Assembly (NCBI GenBank): GCA_963712905.1
Contig: CAVQJU010000010.1
Location: forward strand, 434,001 to 498,000
Reading direction: 5' to 3'
Length of the DNA stretch: 64,000 nt
DNA from: CAVQJU01 sp963712905
Lineage (GTDB): Bacteria > Acidobacteriota > Vicinamibacteria > Vicinamibacterales > CAVVIG01
Within the stretch, counting starts at the first letter, position 1, and each line of letters begins with the position of its first letter. Positions 18,882-28,572 of this stretch are shown in pieces. The notes under the pieces were generated by a model that was not told the origin of the DNA, did not search any database, and saw only the letters and a list, made by a program, of their open reading frames with translations. Both the position numbers and the translations under genes were made by a program.

Positions 18882-19316
18882 ATGTCAAACATCCTGGTGA
18901 TTCGCGAGTTCCTGCGGACGCTCCATCAGCCCCTCGATTGCGCCGCATCATTCGATTCGACCTCGTTGCACGAGCGCGCCAAGATCGTCGTCTGCGTCGT
19001 GGACGGCGCGCCCATTCAGGCGCTGTTGCCCGCGTCGCTGACGATCGATCTCCAGCGCCTCATGGAACTCGCCGGAGCAAGCGAGATCCGCCTGGCGCAG
19101 GACGATGAGTGGCGTCAGCAGGGTCTTACCGAGCCGGTCTTTGTGGACGTGCGGCTGGCAGCGGGGCGCGTCATGGTCTTCGCCACCGGCACCTCATCGG
19201 AGACCGTGGCGATCCGGTGGCCGGATTTCGCCCGGCGCGCGCGGCCGGTTGTCGGCGACTTCGCCGAGCCGCCGCGAGACCGCGTGGGCGCCTATCGCCT
19301 GTCATACCGCGAATGA
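18882..19316 (+). CDS. YbaK/EbsC-family aminoacyl-tRNA deacylase-like protein
   Basis: A 144-residue protein of the YbaK/ProX fold that clears mischarged tRNA (for example Cys-tRNAPro) in trans. Family features: LREFL-type first helix (IREFLRTLHQPLD), a central AKIVVCVVDG strand with the conserved lysine, ALLPASLTIDLQRLMELAG, and PVFVDVRLAAGRVMVFATGTSSETVAIRWPDF near 90-120. It is shorter than the usual 155-160 residues because the segment before the AK motif is reduced. GGAGG lies 6 bp before the ATG. No neighbour in the same pathway. Confidence 0.8.
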   Translation: MSNILVIREFLRTLHQPLDCAASFDSTSLHERAKIVVCVVDGAPIQALLPASLTIDLQRLMELAGASEIRLAQDDEWRQQGLTEPVFVDVRLAAGRVMVFATGTSSETVAIRWPDFARRARPVVGDFAEPPRDRVGAYRLSYRE

Positions 19317-19448
19317 CAGATTTCGTCGCAGCATCGACGATGAAACGGCGAAGGCCGAGCTCATCCGTAGGAGGTCGGGCTCGCGACAAAAGAGCGAAGG
19401 GCCAACAGGTTGCGGCCGTTTCTCGAATTTACCTATTCCATGTGGATT

Positions 19449-19480
19449 TCTACCCGGTACTTCCCGATACACTGGGTAGA
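19449..19480 (+). promoter_or_regulatory. hairpin touching the ribosome binding site of the VWFA gene
   Basis: TCTACCC at 19449-19455 pairs perfectly with GGGTAGA at 19474-19480, an 18-nt loop between them. The right arm runs into the AAGGA that precedes the ATG at 19486, so folding could limit translation initiation. The stem is only 7 bp and chance is possible. Confidence 0.3.
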
Positions 19481-19485
19481 AGGAA

Positions 19486-20424
19486 ATGCGAGCGAAGCTT
19501 CACGGCCTGTTCGTCGCGTTGGGCATCATCGGCGGCCTGGCCGCGGTCGCGCCCCGCGCCCAGGAGGTTCCGGACCAGCCGGCGCAAACGTTTCGGAGCG
19601 CCGTCGATGTCGTGACGATCCAGGCGTCCGTCCGGGATGCTCGCGGACGAGCGGTCAGCGGCCTGACCTCCAACGATTTCGAAGTACGCGATAACGGACA
19701 AGTCCGGCCGATTCTCTCCCTGCGATCCGATCGCCAGTCGCCGCTCAACGTGGCCATCCTGGTCGACATGAGCGGCAGCATGCGCATCGGCGCGAAGATC
19801 CCGATGGCGCGCCAGGCGTACGACTCGATCCTGACGCAATTGCATCAGGGCGAGGACGAAGCCGCGGTGTTCACCTTCGACGCCTCGCTCCACCAGCGTC
19901 ACGATTTCACCCGCGATCTCAAGACACTGAAAGGCGCCCTCACAAGTTTCGAGCCCTTCGGGACAACCTCCCTCTTTGACGCCACGGCGGCGGCGGCGCG
20001 GAGGCTGGCGGCGCGATCGGGCACGCACAAGGCCATCGTCGTGCTCACCGACGGCATCGACACCAGCAGCGCCATGACGGCCAAAGAGGTATCAGGACTG
20101 GCCAGTTCGATCGACGTGCCGGTGTTCGTCGTCGCCACGGTGCCGTCGCTCGATCAGCGATTGATGCTGGAGGCATCCGGCCGCTCGGGACCTTCTGATG
20201 CGGCGGACCTTCGCGATCTGGCTGAGTGGACCGGTGGACAGTTCATGTTCGCGAGCACGTTCCTGGAGACAGTGGTCGCGGCGTCCGGCCTGATTGACGG
20301 GCTGCGCCTGCAGTATGTGCTGGCGATCGAAGCGGCGACCGGCCGCGAATGGCGGCGCCTCGACGTCCGGGTCAGACGTCCGTCGACGACGGTGAAGGCG
20401 CGAAACGGATACTTCGCCGGGTAG
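19486..20424 (+). CDS. VWFA-domain protein of acidobacterial type
   Basis: A 312-residue exported protein matching the Acidobacteria-specific VWFA-related family (TIGR03436 type). Signal peptide to about 25, then a beta domain (TIQASVRDARGRAVSGLTSND near 45; FEVRDNGQ) and a von Willebrand A domain from about 85. The metal-ion site is intact: DMSGSM near 97, the threonine in GTTSLFDA near 162 and DGID near 188. The C-terminal strand motif VKARNGYFAG is typical. Such domains mediate adhesion or assembly in the envelope. The stop (20422-20424) directly abuts the stop of the convergent malonyl-CoA decarboxylase gene, so the two transcripts must read into each other. Confidence 0.87.
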   Translation: MRAKLHGLFVALGIIGGLAAVAPRAQEVPDQPAQTFRSAVDVVTIQASVRDARGRAVSGLTSNDFEVRDNGQVRPILSLRSDRQSPLNVAILVDMSGSMRIGAKIPMARQAYDSILTQLHQGEDEAAVFTFDASLHQRHDFTRDLKTLKGALTSFEPFGTTSLFDATAAAARRLAARSGTHKAIVVLTDGIDTSSAMTAKEVSGLASSIDVPVFVVATVPSLDQRLMLEASGRSGPSDAADLRDLAEWTGGQFMFASTFLETVVAASGLIDGLRLQYVLAIEAATGREWRRLDVRVRRPSTTVKARNGYFAG

Positions 20425-21840
20425 TCAGCGCGGCGACGAAGACGGCGGGACCGGGCGGCGGGCTGGAAAAGAGGACGCCAGCCTGAGAAGGGCCCGTGAT
20501 GCGATGATTTCGTCGCGCCGGGCGAAGGCTTCGTGGTTTCGCTCGACGGCCGCGAGCTCGTAGACGTAATTCACCATCAGGCCCAGCGATTGCCGTAAAC
20601 CAGCGCCGGACGTGTCGGCCATCCAGTTGAGGCGCTCCGCTCGGGCGCCGTTCATCAAGTGAAATCGCGCGACCGAGTCGAACGGCGCGCGATCCCGCTT
20701 CGCGAAGAGCAGGTAGCTCGCGCCGAGGCTCATCACCTCCGGCTTGAGCGCCGCCGGCACGGGTTCGCTGGTCGAATCGGGCGCATCCAGCTTCTGAAGC
20801 TGTTTGCGCAGCTCCGCCGACAGGGATACCCACACCTTCTCGGATCTCAGCCACGCGCAGAAGCCGGGCATCGGCGAGAGCGACGCGAAGGTGCGAATGC
20901 CTGGCAATTCGCTGCCCAGGTCTTCGACAACCTGCTTGATGAGGAAGTTGCCGAAGGAGATCCCGCTGAGGCCGACCTGGCAGTTCGTGATCGAATAGAA
21001 GATCGCCGAATTCACCTGGCCGGCGTTGCCGACCGGCGCGTCCGCCGCGAGCAGAGGCCCCACGTTGCCGCTCATTCCCCGCGTGAGCGCCACTTCCACG
21101 AAAATAAGGGGTTCATCGGGCAGCGCAGGATGGAAGAAGGCGTAGCATCGTCGATCCTCCTGGAGCCGTCGCCGCAGATCCCGCCAGTCCTGAATCTGGT
21201 GGACTCGCTCGTATTGAATGAGCTTCTCCAGGACGGCCGCCGGCGACTGCCAGTCCACGCGGCGCAGGACCAGGAACCCCCGGTTGAACCAGGAGCGGAA
21301 CAGATGCGTCAGGTCCCGGTCGATCGGCGCCCGGCTCGGATTTCCGCTCAGCGTCGGAAGCAGCTGCCGGCGAAGATCGATGAGGGCCCTCGTTCCCGTC
21401 GGGGCGAGGTTGAGACGCCGGAACAATTCCTGGCAGGGGGACTCGACCGCGGCTTGAAGTCCAGCCAGGGTCGTCGGGGAGGGACGATCCTGATACGCGG
21501 CAATCGCGCGGGCGACGCGCTCGCGATCGGGCGAGAACTCCTCGACAAGCAAATCGAGGAAGGTCTCGAGCGCGTTTCCCTGCAATGCCTGGTACGACGC
21601 GAGCGTTCGGATCGCGAGACGCGTGCCGGAAACCTCGCCGCGCTCGGACAGCAACGCGCGGCACAGCTCGATGGTCCGCCGGGCCTGGGCGGTCCCCGGA
21701 CGCGAGTCCGGAACGGGACGATGACCGGTCAGCGACGCGATCACGCGGCCAAGCAGGCGTCCCGTCGTTCGCGCGGAATCCCGCGCCGGTGGTTGCGCGG
21801 CCCGGGCGGTGTCCCTGAGCGGCTTCGAAGCGACAGGCAT
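20425..21840 (-). CDS. malonyl-CoA decarboxylase
   Basis: Decarboxylates malonyl-CoA to acetyl-CoA. 471 residues, close to the usual 430-490. The C-terminal acetyltransferase-like domain is clear: HPALPDEPLIFVEVALT near 243, IFYSITNCQVGLSGISFGNF near 281 (carrying the conserved serine), FASLSPMPGFCAWL near 320, and FHLMNGARAERLNWMADTS near 390, with the histidine that pairs with the serine, then GLMVNYVYEL near 415. The N-terminal helical domain (about 50-180) is also present. I use the ATG at 21838-21840; a GTG two codons upstream is possible. No malonate transporter or malonyl-CoA synthetase is next to it; it follows the ankyrin gene on the same strand. Confidence 0.9.
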   Translation of the reverse strand: MPVASKPLRDTARAAQPPARDSARTTGRLLGRVIASLTGHRPVPDSRPGTAQARRTIELCRALLSERGEVSGTRLAIRTLASYQALQGNALETFLDLLVEEFSPDRERVARAIAAYQDRPSPTTLAGLQAAVESPCQELFRRLNLAPTGTRALIDLRRQLLPTLSGNPSRAPIDRDLTHLFRSWFNRGFLVLRRVDWQSPAAVLEKLIQYERVHQIQDWRDLRRRLQEDRRCYAFFHPALPDEPLIFVEVALTRGMSGNVGPLLAADAPVGNAGQVNSAIFYSITNCQVGLSGISFGNFLIKQVVEDLGSELPGIRTFASLSPMPGFCAWLRSEKVWVSLSAELRKQLQKLDAPDSTSEPVPAALKPEVMSLGASYLLFAKRDRAPFDSVARFHLMNGARAERLNWMADTSGAGLRQSLGLMVNYVYELAAVERNHEAFARRDEIIASRALLRLASSFPARRPVPPSSSPR

Positions 21841-21855
21841 GGTCACCGATAACGG

Positions 21856-23531
21856 CTACTTCAGTCCCTGGATCTCCTCGAAGCTGACGTCATCACACGA
21901 TTCGGGCGTCACACAGACGGATTCGAGGGTCCTGTTCAATGGTAGCGCCGGAAGGCCGCGTTCGACCATCAGCTTCCGAAGGAGCTTGCCGGCTTCCGGC
22001 TGAATAATCGCCGACTGCGTTCCGATCCGAATCAGGCCGTCGGCGTAGTCGACCGGCATCCAGGTGTGCTCTTTGAGCCGTCCGCCGGCGTCGTTGCCGT
22101 TCATCCCGTAGTCTTTGATGTCGACCCTGGCGCCGGCGTCCACCAGCACCTGAATGACGGCCGTGCTCCCTTTGTGTCCCGCGCCGTGCAGCGCCGTCCG
22201 TCCGGTCTCGGCCTGCGCGTTCGGGATCGGCGCCCAGGCTCAGCAGCAGTTTCACGGTCTCGACGTTGGCTTCCTTCGACCACTCGTACGTCACGCCTTC
22301 CACCCAGCCGATGCCGGACGCGACCTGCAGCGGCGTGACCTGCTGGGTTGTGGCGATATTCGGGTCGGCGCCGTGTTCCAGCAGCAGCTTCATCACGACG
22401 AGATCGCTCGACTGGGCCGCGCGCCAGAAGGCGGTCGCGCCGTCCTCGAGCACCCACTGCGACGTGAACACGGTCCGGAACCACGTCGACTCTTTGACTC
22501 GATGGTTGACGTTGGCGCCCTTGTCGATCAGCTTCTTGATGAAGTCCAGGTGATCCATGTCCGGCTTGCGGAGCGGGATAGTCCCCGCCTTCGATATTGC
22601 GGTTGTCGACCGCGATATACAGGGGCGACCAGGCGCCCTTGTTGACGACGTTCGGGTCGGCGCCATGGTCGAGCAGAAAGGACCCGAGCTGGTAGTACCG
22701 ATTCTGCGTCGCGATGAGCAGAGGGCTCCAGCCGTAGTTCGTCACCTGGTTCACGTCGGCGCCGGCCGCGAGCAGAATGCGCGCCGATTCCAGATCGTTG
22801 ACGCGAGCCGCGAACGCCAGCGGAGTGAGTCCCCCGCCTCGCTGATCCCGCATGTTCCGGGGACCGATCTGACTGACGACGTTGCTGTTGTCCCGTTTCC
22901 TCGACGGTCTCGGATCGACGGCCTTGGCGTAGCCGATGGGCCGGTCCTGCCAGGCCGGGTTCGAGACGCTGCGCTGACGTCGGCTCCGCGGTCGACGAGC
23001 AGTTGCACGGCCGCCGGATGTCTCTGGGCCGCCGCCCACATCAGGGCCGTCGTGCCCCGCGCCGTCTCCTTTGCGTTCACGTCGGCGCCGCGATCGAGCA
23101 GCAGCTTCATCGTCGCGACGTTGCCGGTCCGGGCCGCCATCATGAGCACGGTGTCGGTGTTCAGCATGCGCTCGTTCGCGTCCGCTCCCGCGTCGAGCAG
23201 GCGCTGCGTGATCGCCGGGTTGCCGTTCTCCGCGGCCAGGGACAGCGGCGTCGCGCCGAAGCCGTTGGCGACCTTCGCGTTGGCGCCGGCTTTGAGGAGC
23301 AGATCGACGGTGGCCAGGTCGTCCCGATAGACGGCCCAATGCAGCGCCGTCGCGCCGTCGGCCTGCGGTGCGTTCACGTCCGCCTTCCGGGTCAGCAGCC
23401 CGCGGAGGGCTGCCGAGTCGCCGCGCATGACGGCGTCCGCCACGTCGCTCGTGGCGGCACCGAGCCCCATGGTCGTGAGCATCAGGAGAGCCGCAGCTGC
23501 CTCCGATGGCCTGTCGCAGATTCATGGTCAT
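21856..23531 (-). CDS. exported ankyrin-repeat protein (frame interrupted several times as sequenced)
   Basis: Ankyrin repeats continue across three reading frames, so this is one gene split by indels. Pieces: signal peptide beginning at ATG 23531 or 23525 (MNLRQAIGG) and continuing after a shift near 23,495 as AAALLMLTTMGLGAATS; repeats to about 22,976 (DGATALHWAVYRDDLATVDLLLKAGAN and three more); repeats to about 22,590 (GLTPLAFAARVNDLESARILL); repeats to about 22,220 (DGATAFWRAAQSSDLVVMKLLLEHGADPN); and a final piece from ALVDAGA-like sequence to the stop at 21856. About eight repeats in some 550 residues. Three of the shifts are repaired by removing one inserted base; the one near 22,976 needs two removed or one added. 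Probably a periplasmic protein-interaction scaffold. Confidence 0.75.
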
Positions 23532-23566
23532 GGCTCTCTTGCCCCTTCCGCGAACGGATCACGATG

Positions 23567-23639
23567 CCACAGAGGCACTGAGGACACAGAGAAAAGAGCA
23601 GCCCGTCGAATCGCCTCTGTGCTCTCTGTGCCTCTGTGG
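23567..23639. repeat. palindromic intergenic repeat built from CACAGAG units
   Basis: A 73-bp imperfect inverted repeat between the ankyrin gene and the DUF1552 gene. The left arm reads CCACAGAGGCACTGAGG then ACACAGAG; the right arm is its near-complement, CTCTGTGCCTCTGTGG, with CTCTGTG repeated twice. The loop is about 20 bp. Similar CACAGAG/CTCTGTG palindromes occur between genes in many unrelated bacteria and behave like small dispersed elements; no transposase is present here. Confidence 0.75.
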
Positions 23640-23652
23640 CCACGTAACTCCA

Positions 23653-24999
23653 TCAGAGGTCTTCCAGCCGCCCGGTGCTGTCGCCGATGCTGTCCTGGTG
23701 AATGTCGAAGCGATCCAGCAGGCTGAGCAGCAGATTTCCGGTCGGAATCGTCATGGTCGGGTAGGCCAGGTGACGGTCGCCCTGCAGCTTTCCGTTGGCG
23801 CCCCCGACGAGGACGTGCGGGACGTCCTCGTGGCGATGCTGATTCGAGTTCCCCATGTTCGAGCCGTAGAGCACCAGCGAATGATCGAGCAGGGTTCCGT
23901 CTCCGTCCTGCGTCTTCGCCAGCTTGTCCACGAAGTACGCCAGCATGGCGACGTGATAGCGATTCAGCCTGGCGTATTCCGCCTTGCGCTTCTCGTGCTC
24001 GCCGTGATGCGAGCCGGCATGAAACGCGACGGTGACGCCGCTTTCCGGGTACGAGCGGGTGGTGAGGTCGCGCGCGTAGAGCATCGTGGCGACGCGGGTG
24101 ATGTCCGCGCGGAGCGCCAGCGCGAGCAGGTCGAACTGCAGCTTGATGTGCTCGTCGAAGGATTCCGGAACCCCGACCGGGATGAATGCGTGTCGGGCGG
24201 CGCGGCGGCCGTGGCCTTTGCCGCGATCTGCAGGCGCCGTTCGATCTCGCGTACATCCTCCGCGTACTCGTCGAGGCGCAGGCGATCGGCCGGATCGAGC
24301 CCGATCTTGAGCCGCGACAGGCTGCCGATGAGCGAGTCGAGGATGCTCCGGTCGTCCTGCCGGCGCGCGGCTCGCTCCTCGGCCGTGCCGCCGTCCCCGA
24401 ACATGCGCTCGAACACGATCTGCGGGTTCAGCTCCATCGGCAGCGGGGTCGTCGGCGTCGACCACGAGATGCTGTTCGTGTAGGCGCAGCTGTAGCCTTC
24501 GCCGCAGTTGCTCGAGTTCGCGCCGGGATCTTCGACGGCGAACTGCATCGACGGGAGCAGCGTTGTCCTGTCCGATCTTCTGGGCGATCATCTGGTCGAT
24601 CGTCGTGCCGTTGTAGATGTCGGCGCCCGCCGTCCGCCTGGGCTTGTTCGCGCAGAGGTAGGCCGACGCCACCCAGTGGTCGGGAGGGCTCTGGCCCGGC
24701 GGCGCTTCGGCGGAGCGGGCGTGAAGGCCGCTCAGGATCACGGTCTGCTTCCGGTACGGTTCGAGCGGCTCGAAGATCGGCGGCATCTTGAAGCCGGTGC
24801 CCACCTTGTCCGGCACCCAGTATCCAGGCGACATTCCGTGGGGCACGAACGCGGCGACGAAGCGAGGCTTCGGCGTGGCGGCCGTCTGCGCCAGAAGCGT
24901 CGCGGCCGGCACCATCGCGTCGAGCAGCGGCAAGGCGAGCGTCACACCGGCGCCGCGCAGGAAGGTCCGCCGGGGAATGTGCTTCTTCGCGATGAACAT
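23653..24999 (-). CDS. DUF1552 domain protein (frame interrupted twice as sequenced)
   Basis: Partner of DUF1592 proteins in Planctomycetes and Acidobacteria; function unproven. ATG at 24997-24999 with GGAAGAGG upstream. The N-terminus is a Tat-type signal: HIPRRTFLRGAGVTLALPLL. Then VAAFVPHGMSPGYWVP near 55 and the conserved NGTTIDQMIAQKIG near 135. A shift near 24,555 moves the frame to SMQFAVEDPG-like sequence through DDRSILDSLIG; a shift near 24,200 returns it to VPESFDEHIKLQF, FHAGSHH and LYGSNMGNSNQHRHEDVPH, ending DSTGRLEDL. The first is repaired by removing one base, the second by removing two. About 445 residues when repaired, the normal size. Confidence 0.82.
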   Translation of the reverse strand: MFIAKKHIPRRTFLRGAGVTLALPLLDAMVPAATLLAQTAATPKPRFVAAFVPHGMSPGYWVPDKVGTGFKMPPIFEPLEPYRKQTVILSGLHARSAEAPPGQSPPDHWVASAYLCANKPRRTAGADIYNGTTIDQMIAQKIGQDNAAPVDAVRRRRSRRELEQLRRRLQLRLHEQHLVVDADDPAADGAEPADRVRAHVRGRRHGRGASRAPAGRPEHPRLAHRQPVAAQDRARSGRSPAPRRVRGGCTRDRTAPADRGKGHGRRAARHAFIPVGVPESFDEHIKLQFDLLALALRADITRVATMLYARDLTTRSYPESGVTVAFHAGSHHGEHEKRKAEYARLNRYHVAMLAYFVDKLAKTQDGDGTLLDHSLVLYGSNMGNSNQHRHEDVPHVLVGGANGKLQGDRHLAYPTMTIPTGNLLLSLLDRFDIHQDSIGDSTGRLEDL

Positions 25000-25016
25000 G
25001 GTTTCCTCTTCCGGGC

Positions 25017-27458
25017 TCAACGGGCAGCGGCTTGCTGCGCGGACCTCCGCGCCCTTGATGTTGTTCTGGAACGGCGCGCTCTTGACGACGCCCAGCACGA
25101 GCGTCGAAAAGCGATAGTCGCCGCCGGCCGCGTCGCGAACGATCGATCGCACCAGCGGCATGTCCTGATCTTCCACTCCACGGCCCAGCGCGTAGGTGAG
25201 CAGCTTTTCCGTCATGACGCGCACGAACTGCTCCGAGTTCTGCATCAGGAGGTCCCGCAGGCTCGCCACGCCGTCGATCTTCGTCCCGTTCGCGAGCACT
25301 CCGGTCGGGTCGATCGGCTGGCCTTCGTCCTTGAGCCGCCACGCGCCGATCCCGTCGAAGTTCTCGAGCGCGAGCCCGATGGGCTCGAACAGGCTGTGAC
25401 AGCTCGCGCACGTCGGGTTGACGTGGTGCATCTCCATGCGTCTCGCGCATGGTCGGTTCTTTCGCGTTGCCCGTGTTGTCCTGCTGCGGCGGCTTGAGCA
25501 GGGGCACGACGGGCGGCGGGTCCGGAGGACTCACGCCGAGGAAGGTTTCCAGGAACCGCTTGCCGCGGGTGACGGGCGAGGTTCTCGTGGCCTGCGACGT
25601 CACGCTCATCAGGGCGCCCTTCCCGAGCAGCCCACGCCGCATGTCGAGGTCGGCGCCGAGGGTCACGCGCCGGAACCGGCTGCCGTAGACGTTCGGGATC
25701 CCGTAATGCCGGGCGAGCCGTTCGTCGACGAACGTGTAATCCGCGGTCAGCAGATCCAGGACGCTGCGATCCTCGTGGACGATGCTGTCGAACAGGAGCT
25801 CGACCTCGCGGCGAAACGCGACCCGCAGGTTGTCGTCGAAATCCGGATAGACGCCGGGATTCGGCTGGACGGTGTCCAGGGCTCGCAGGTTCAGCCACTG
25901 ACCCGCGAAATTGTCGATCAGATCCGTCGACTTCGGATCGGCCACCATCCGCCGCACCTGCTTCTCGAGCATCGCCGGCTCGCGACAGCCGTCCCTGCTC
26001 CGCAAGGGTCAGGAGCTCGTCGTCCGGCATGCTGCTCCAGAGGAAGAACGACAGCCTGGACGCCAGCGCCAGGTCGCTGATGCGATAGCTCCCGCCGGCT
26101 CGCACGGTCGCGGGGGCGATCTCGCGCCGATAGACGAATTCCGGATCCGCGAGCAGGCGGCGCAGGGCCTTTTCGATGCCGTCATCGAAGGTGCCGGCGC
26201 GTCGGCCCGAGGCGTAGAACTCCATGAGCATGCCGACGTCGGCGGGAGTCACCGGCCGGCGGAAGGCCCGGCGCGCCAGGGTCGACAGAATCGTGCGCGC
26301 GCACGCCTCTTCGCTGCGACGGGCTCGCGAACCGCGCGGACGGACGGCAGACGAAGATCCTGCGGCGGCTCGGCGTGTCGGAGACGCCGCTGACGTTGGA
26401 CGGTCCTTCGATCCTCACTTTCCCCACGTGCGGAAAGAACAGATACCCGGGAATGCCGCCGGTTTCGATCGTCGCGCGCAGGAAGACGTCGTTGATGTTG
26501 TTGTCGGGCGCGTAGTTGTTCGCGAGGAACGTGACGCCGACTTTGTGCAGGCCCGCCTTCACGTGTATGCGCGGGCGTGGGCACGCCCGAGCGCGGCGCC
26601 CCCCGCATCTCCTTGTCCCAGTCGAACAACTTCACCTGCTGGCCGTCGATCGTCACCGCCAGCCGTTCGCCCTGGATCTGGCCGAACGGGTCGTTCGCCT
26701 GCCCCATGTTGCCTTCGAATATCGGGACGATCCTGAACACGTACTCGCCGTCGGCCGGAAATTCGTGCTCGATCAGCGTGCCGCCGCGCGTGCCGAACGG
26801 CAGCCCCTCGACGTGGTAGTTCTGGGTGGCGTCGTCGGGGACGTTGAACTCGACGTGGGTGGGCGCGGTGTTCGACGCCATGGCCAGGCGGCTGATCTTG
26901 CCCGCCGCCGACGAGATACGCCTCCATCAGCGCCGGCGACATGGTCAACGCGCCCGCGATGTTGTCGAAGCCGTGGGTCGAATTGTCGGACGGCAGGAAT
27001 CTCGCGGGGTCGATCTTCAGCCCGATGAGATCGCGAATGACGTTCTGATACTCGGTCCGGTTGAGACGGTGAATCCCGGGCGCAGCCAGGTTGGTGACGG
27101 CATGGCTGTCCAGCTCGTTTTCCATCCACGTGATGAGCCCGTCGAGCGTGGCCCGATCGGGCCGAGGCGACCGGGCCGGCGGCATCATCCCGGCGCGCAG
27201 CTTCAGCGCCACCTTCTCGCCAATCGCCGCATGGTCGGCCAGCCGCGACAGGTCGAGCTCGTCGAGGGCCAGCCCGCCGGTTTTCAGGCGCGCGTTGTGA
27301 CACCCGACGCAATACTTGTCGAGCACCGCGCGCGGCGCGGCGACGTTCGATGACGGATCAGACCTGGGGACCGTCCGCTGCGGCTGTGGCCCCTGGCCGG
27401 AGACGGCCGTGACTGCCAGAATCGCCAGGAAGCCGCCGATGAGGACCCTTTGGAACAT
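25017..27458 (-). CDS. DUF1592/DUF1588/DUF1585 cytochrome-type protein (frame interrupted six times as sequenced)
   Basis: Large exported protein with heme-binding and DUF15xx domains. N-terminal signal (MFQRVLIGGFLAILAVTAVS), then a cytochrome-like YCVGCHNARLKTGGL near 50 (DUF1587 region), HRLNRTEYQNVIRDLIG near 130, a DUF1592 region (FFLWSSMPDDELL; FAGQWLNLRALDTVQPN), DUF1588 (ADYTFVDERLARHYGIP; TSPVTRGKRFLET) and DUF1585 (NPTCASCHSLFEPIG; LTYALGRGVEDQD). Frame changes near 26,910, 26,560, 26,335, 25,990, 25,440 and 25,035 are each repaired by removing one base. The last one restores a stop at 25017-25019 that separates this gene from DUF1552; unrepaired, the two appear fused. Function in the family is unproven; the heme motifs suggest periplasmic electron transfer. 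Confidence 0.82.
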
Positions 27459-27558
27459 TCCCCGCCTTTCCAACAGGCTTATGGTCACGCGTGATCTTAG
27501 GACCCGGTCTTCCGGAGGGTCAACCTACCTATTCGCGTGTGAGACATCGAGCCGGGAA

Positions 27559-28568
27559 TCAGTCACTCAGCCGTTCCCACGTGATCGTCGTCTGCACACT
27601 TTCGCCGTTGCTGTCTTTTGTCGACCGGCGGCTTCAGGGTCAGTCTCTTCCCCGAAAACTCGACGAACCGCTGAAAGTCGGTCCCGACAGCGCCTGAATT
27701 GATCGCGGCGGCGAGGTGGTGGACGACGTATTTTTCAGACTCGTTGACCGTGTACGGCCCGAAATAGCTCGTGTAACTCCGATATGTCGCCATCGTCTCG
27801 TCGGGCGTCGGCGACGGGCCCACGTTCCGCCGGCGGTACGGCTGCATCATATGGACCATCACGTGTCCCGAGGCGGTGTACACGATGAATCCCGTCCAGC
27901 CGGGGTTCGACGACAGCACGTCGCCTTTCGCGTTGCGGCGCTCGAGCGAGATCAGTTTCCAGAAGCCCGATCAGCTTCCGATGCGTGGGCGTCAGGTTCG
28001 GCAAATCGGGCACGCGTTCCCAGGTCAGCGTCCTCTGATCGCCGTTTGCCGACGGCCGGCGGCTGCAGCGTCAGCCGGTTCCCGGAAAACGTGAAATGAC
28101 GCTCCTGATTGGTCCCGGACGAACGCCGTGCTGAGCGCGCCGAATGTCTGATGCGTGACGATGCTCGCGGGCGTCGTTCACCGCGAACGATCCCCAGTAC
28201 GAGTTGTACGCGCCCATCGCGGCGAGCGCCTCCTGGGGCGTTCGCGGCTTTGCCACCGGCCAACACCGGCTGCTTGAGCCACGCAAGGTTGACGCTCATG
28301 TAGCCGGCCGGGTCGTACACGATGTACCCGAAACGGCCCCTGTTGCCGCATCGCCGGCGTCCGGGCCCCGCGCAACGGTCTGGCCGTTCGCATCGCGGGT
28401 GTCCTCGCCGACCAGTTTCCAGACTCCAGCGAATCGGCTGTTCGCGGCACGAACCGCCGCGGGAATCGTCGCCTGGCCGCCGCCGCGTTGCGCCGGGGGC
28501 TCACGCGCCGCCGTGAGCGCGCTGATGCCGCCGATGCCGATAAAGAGCGCGAAGACAAGGGCCCGCAT
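27559..28568 (-). CDS. exported protein with two tandem lipocalin-like domains (interrupted frame)
   Basis: Start ATG 28568 (MRALVFALFIGIGGISALTA signal). Two copies of a lipocalin-like unit follow: copy 1 has FAGVWKLVGEDTRDANGQ, YIVYDPAGYMSVNLAW, MGAYNSYWGSFAV and FTFSGNRLTLQPP; copy 2 has WTGFIVYTASGHVMVHMMQP, YRSYTSYFGPYTV and FVEFSGKRLTLKPPV. Each ends in a TWER motif after repair, the first joined to PNLTPTHRKLIG and so to the second. Several shifts break the frame; the one near 27,615 is removed by shortening AAAA to AAA, giving the end ITWERLSD and a TGA at 27559-27561. The ligand is unknown. It lies 4 bp after the cytochrome c gene's stop. Confidence 0.65.
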
Positions 28569-28572
28569 CCGT

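Noticed and set aside
23653..25437. A natural fusion of DUF1585 and DUF1552 in one reading frame.
   Set aside because: Removing one base near 25,035 restores a stop at 25017-25019 and leaves a good ribosome binding site for a separate DUF1552 gene.
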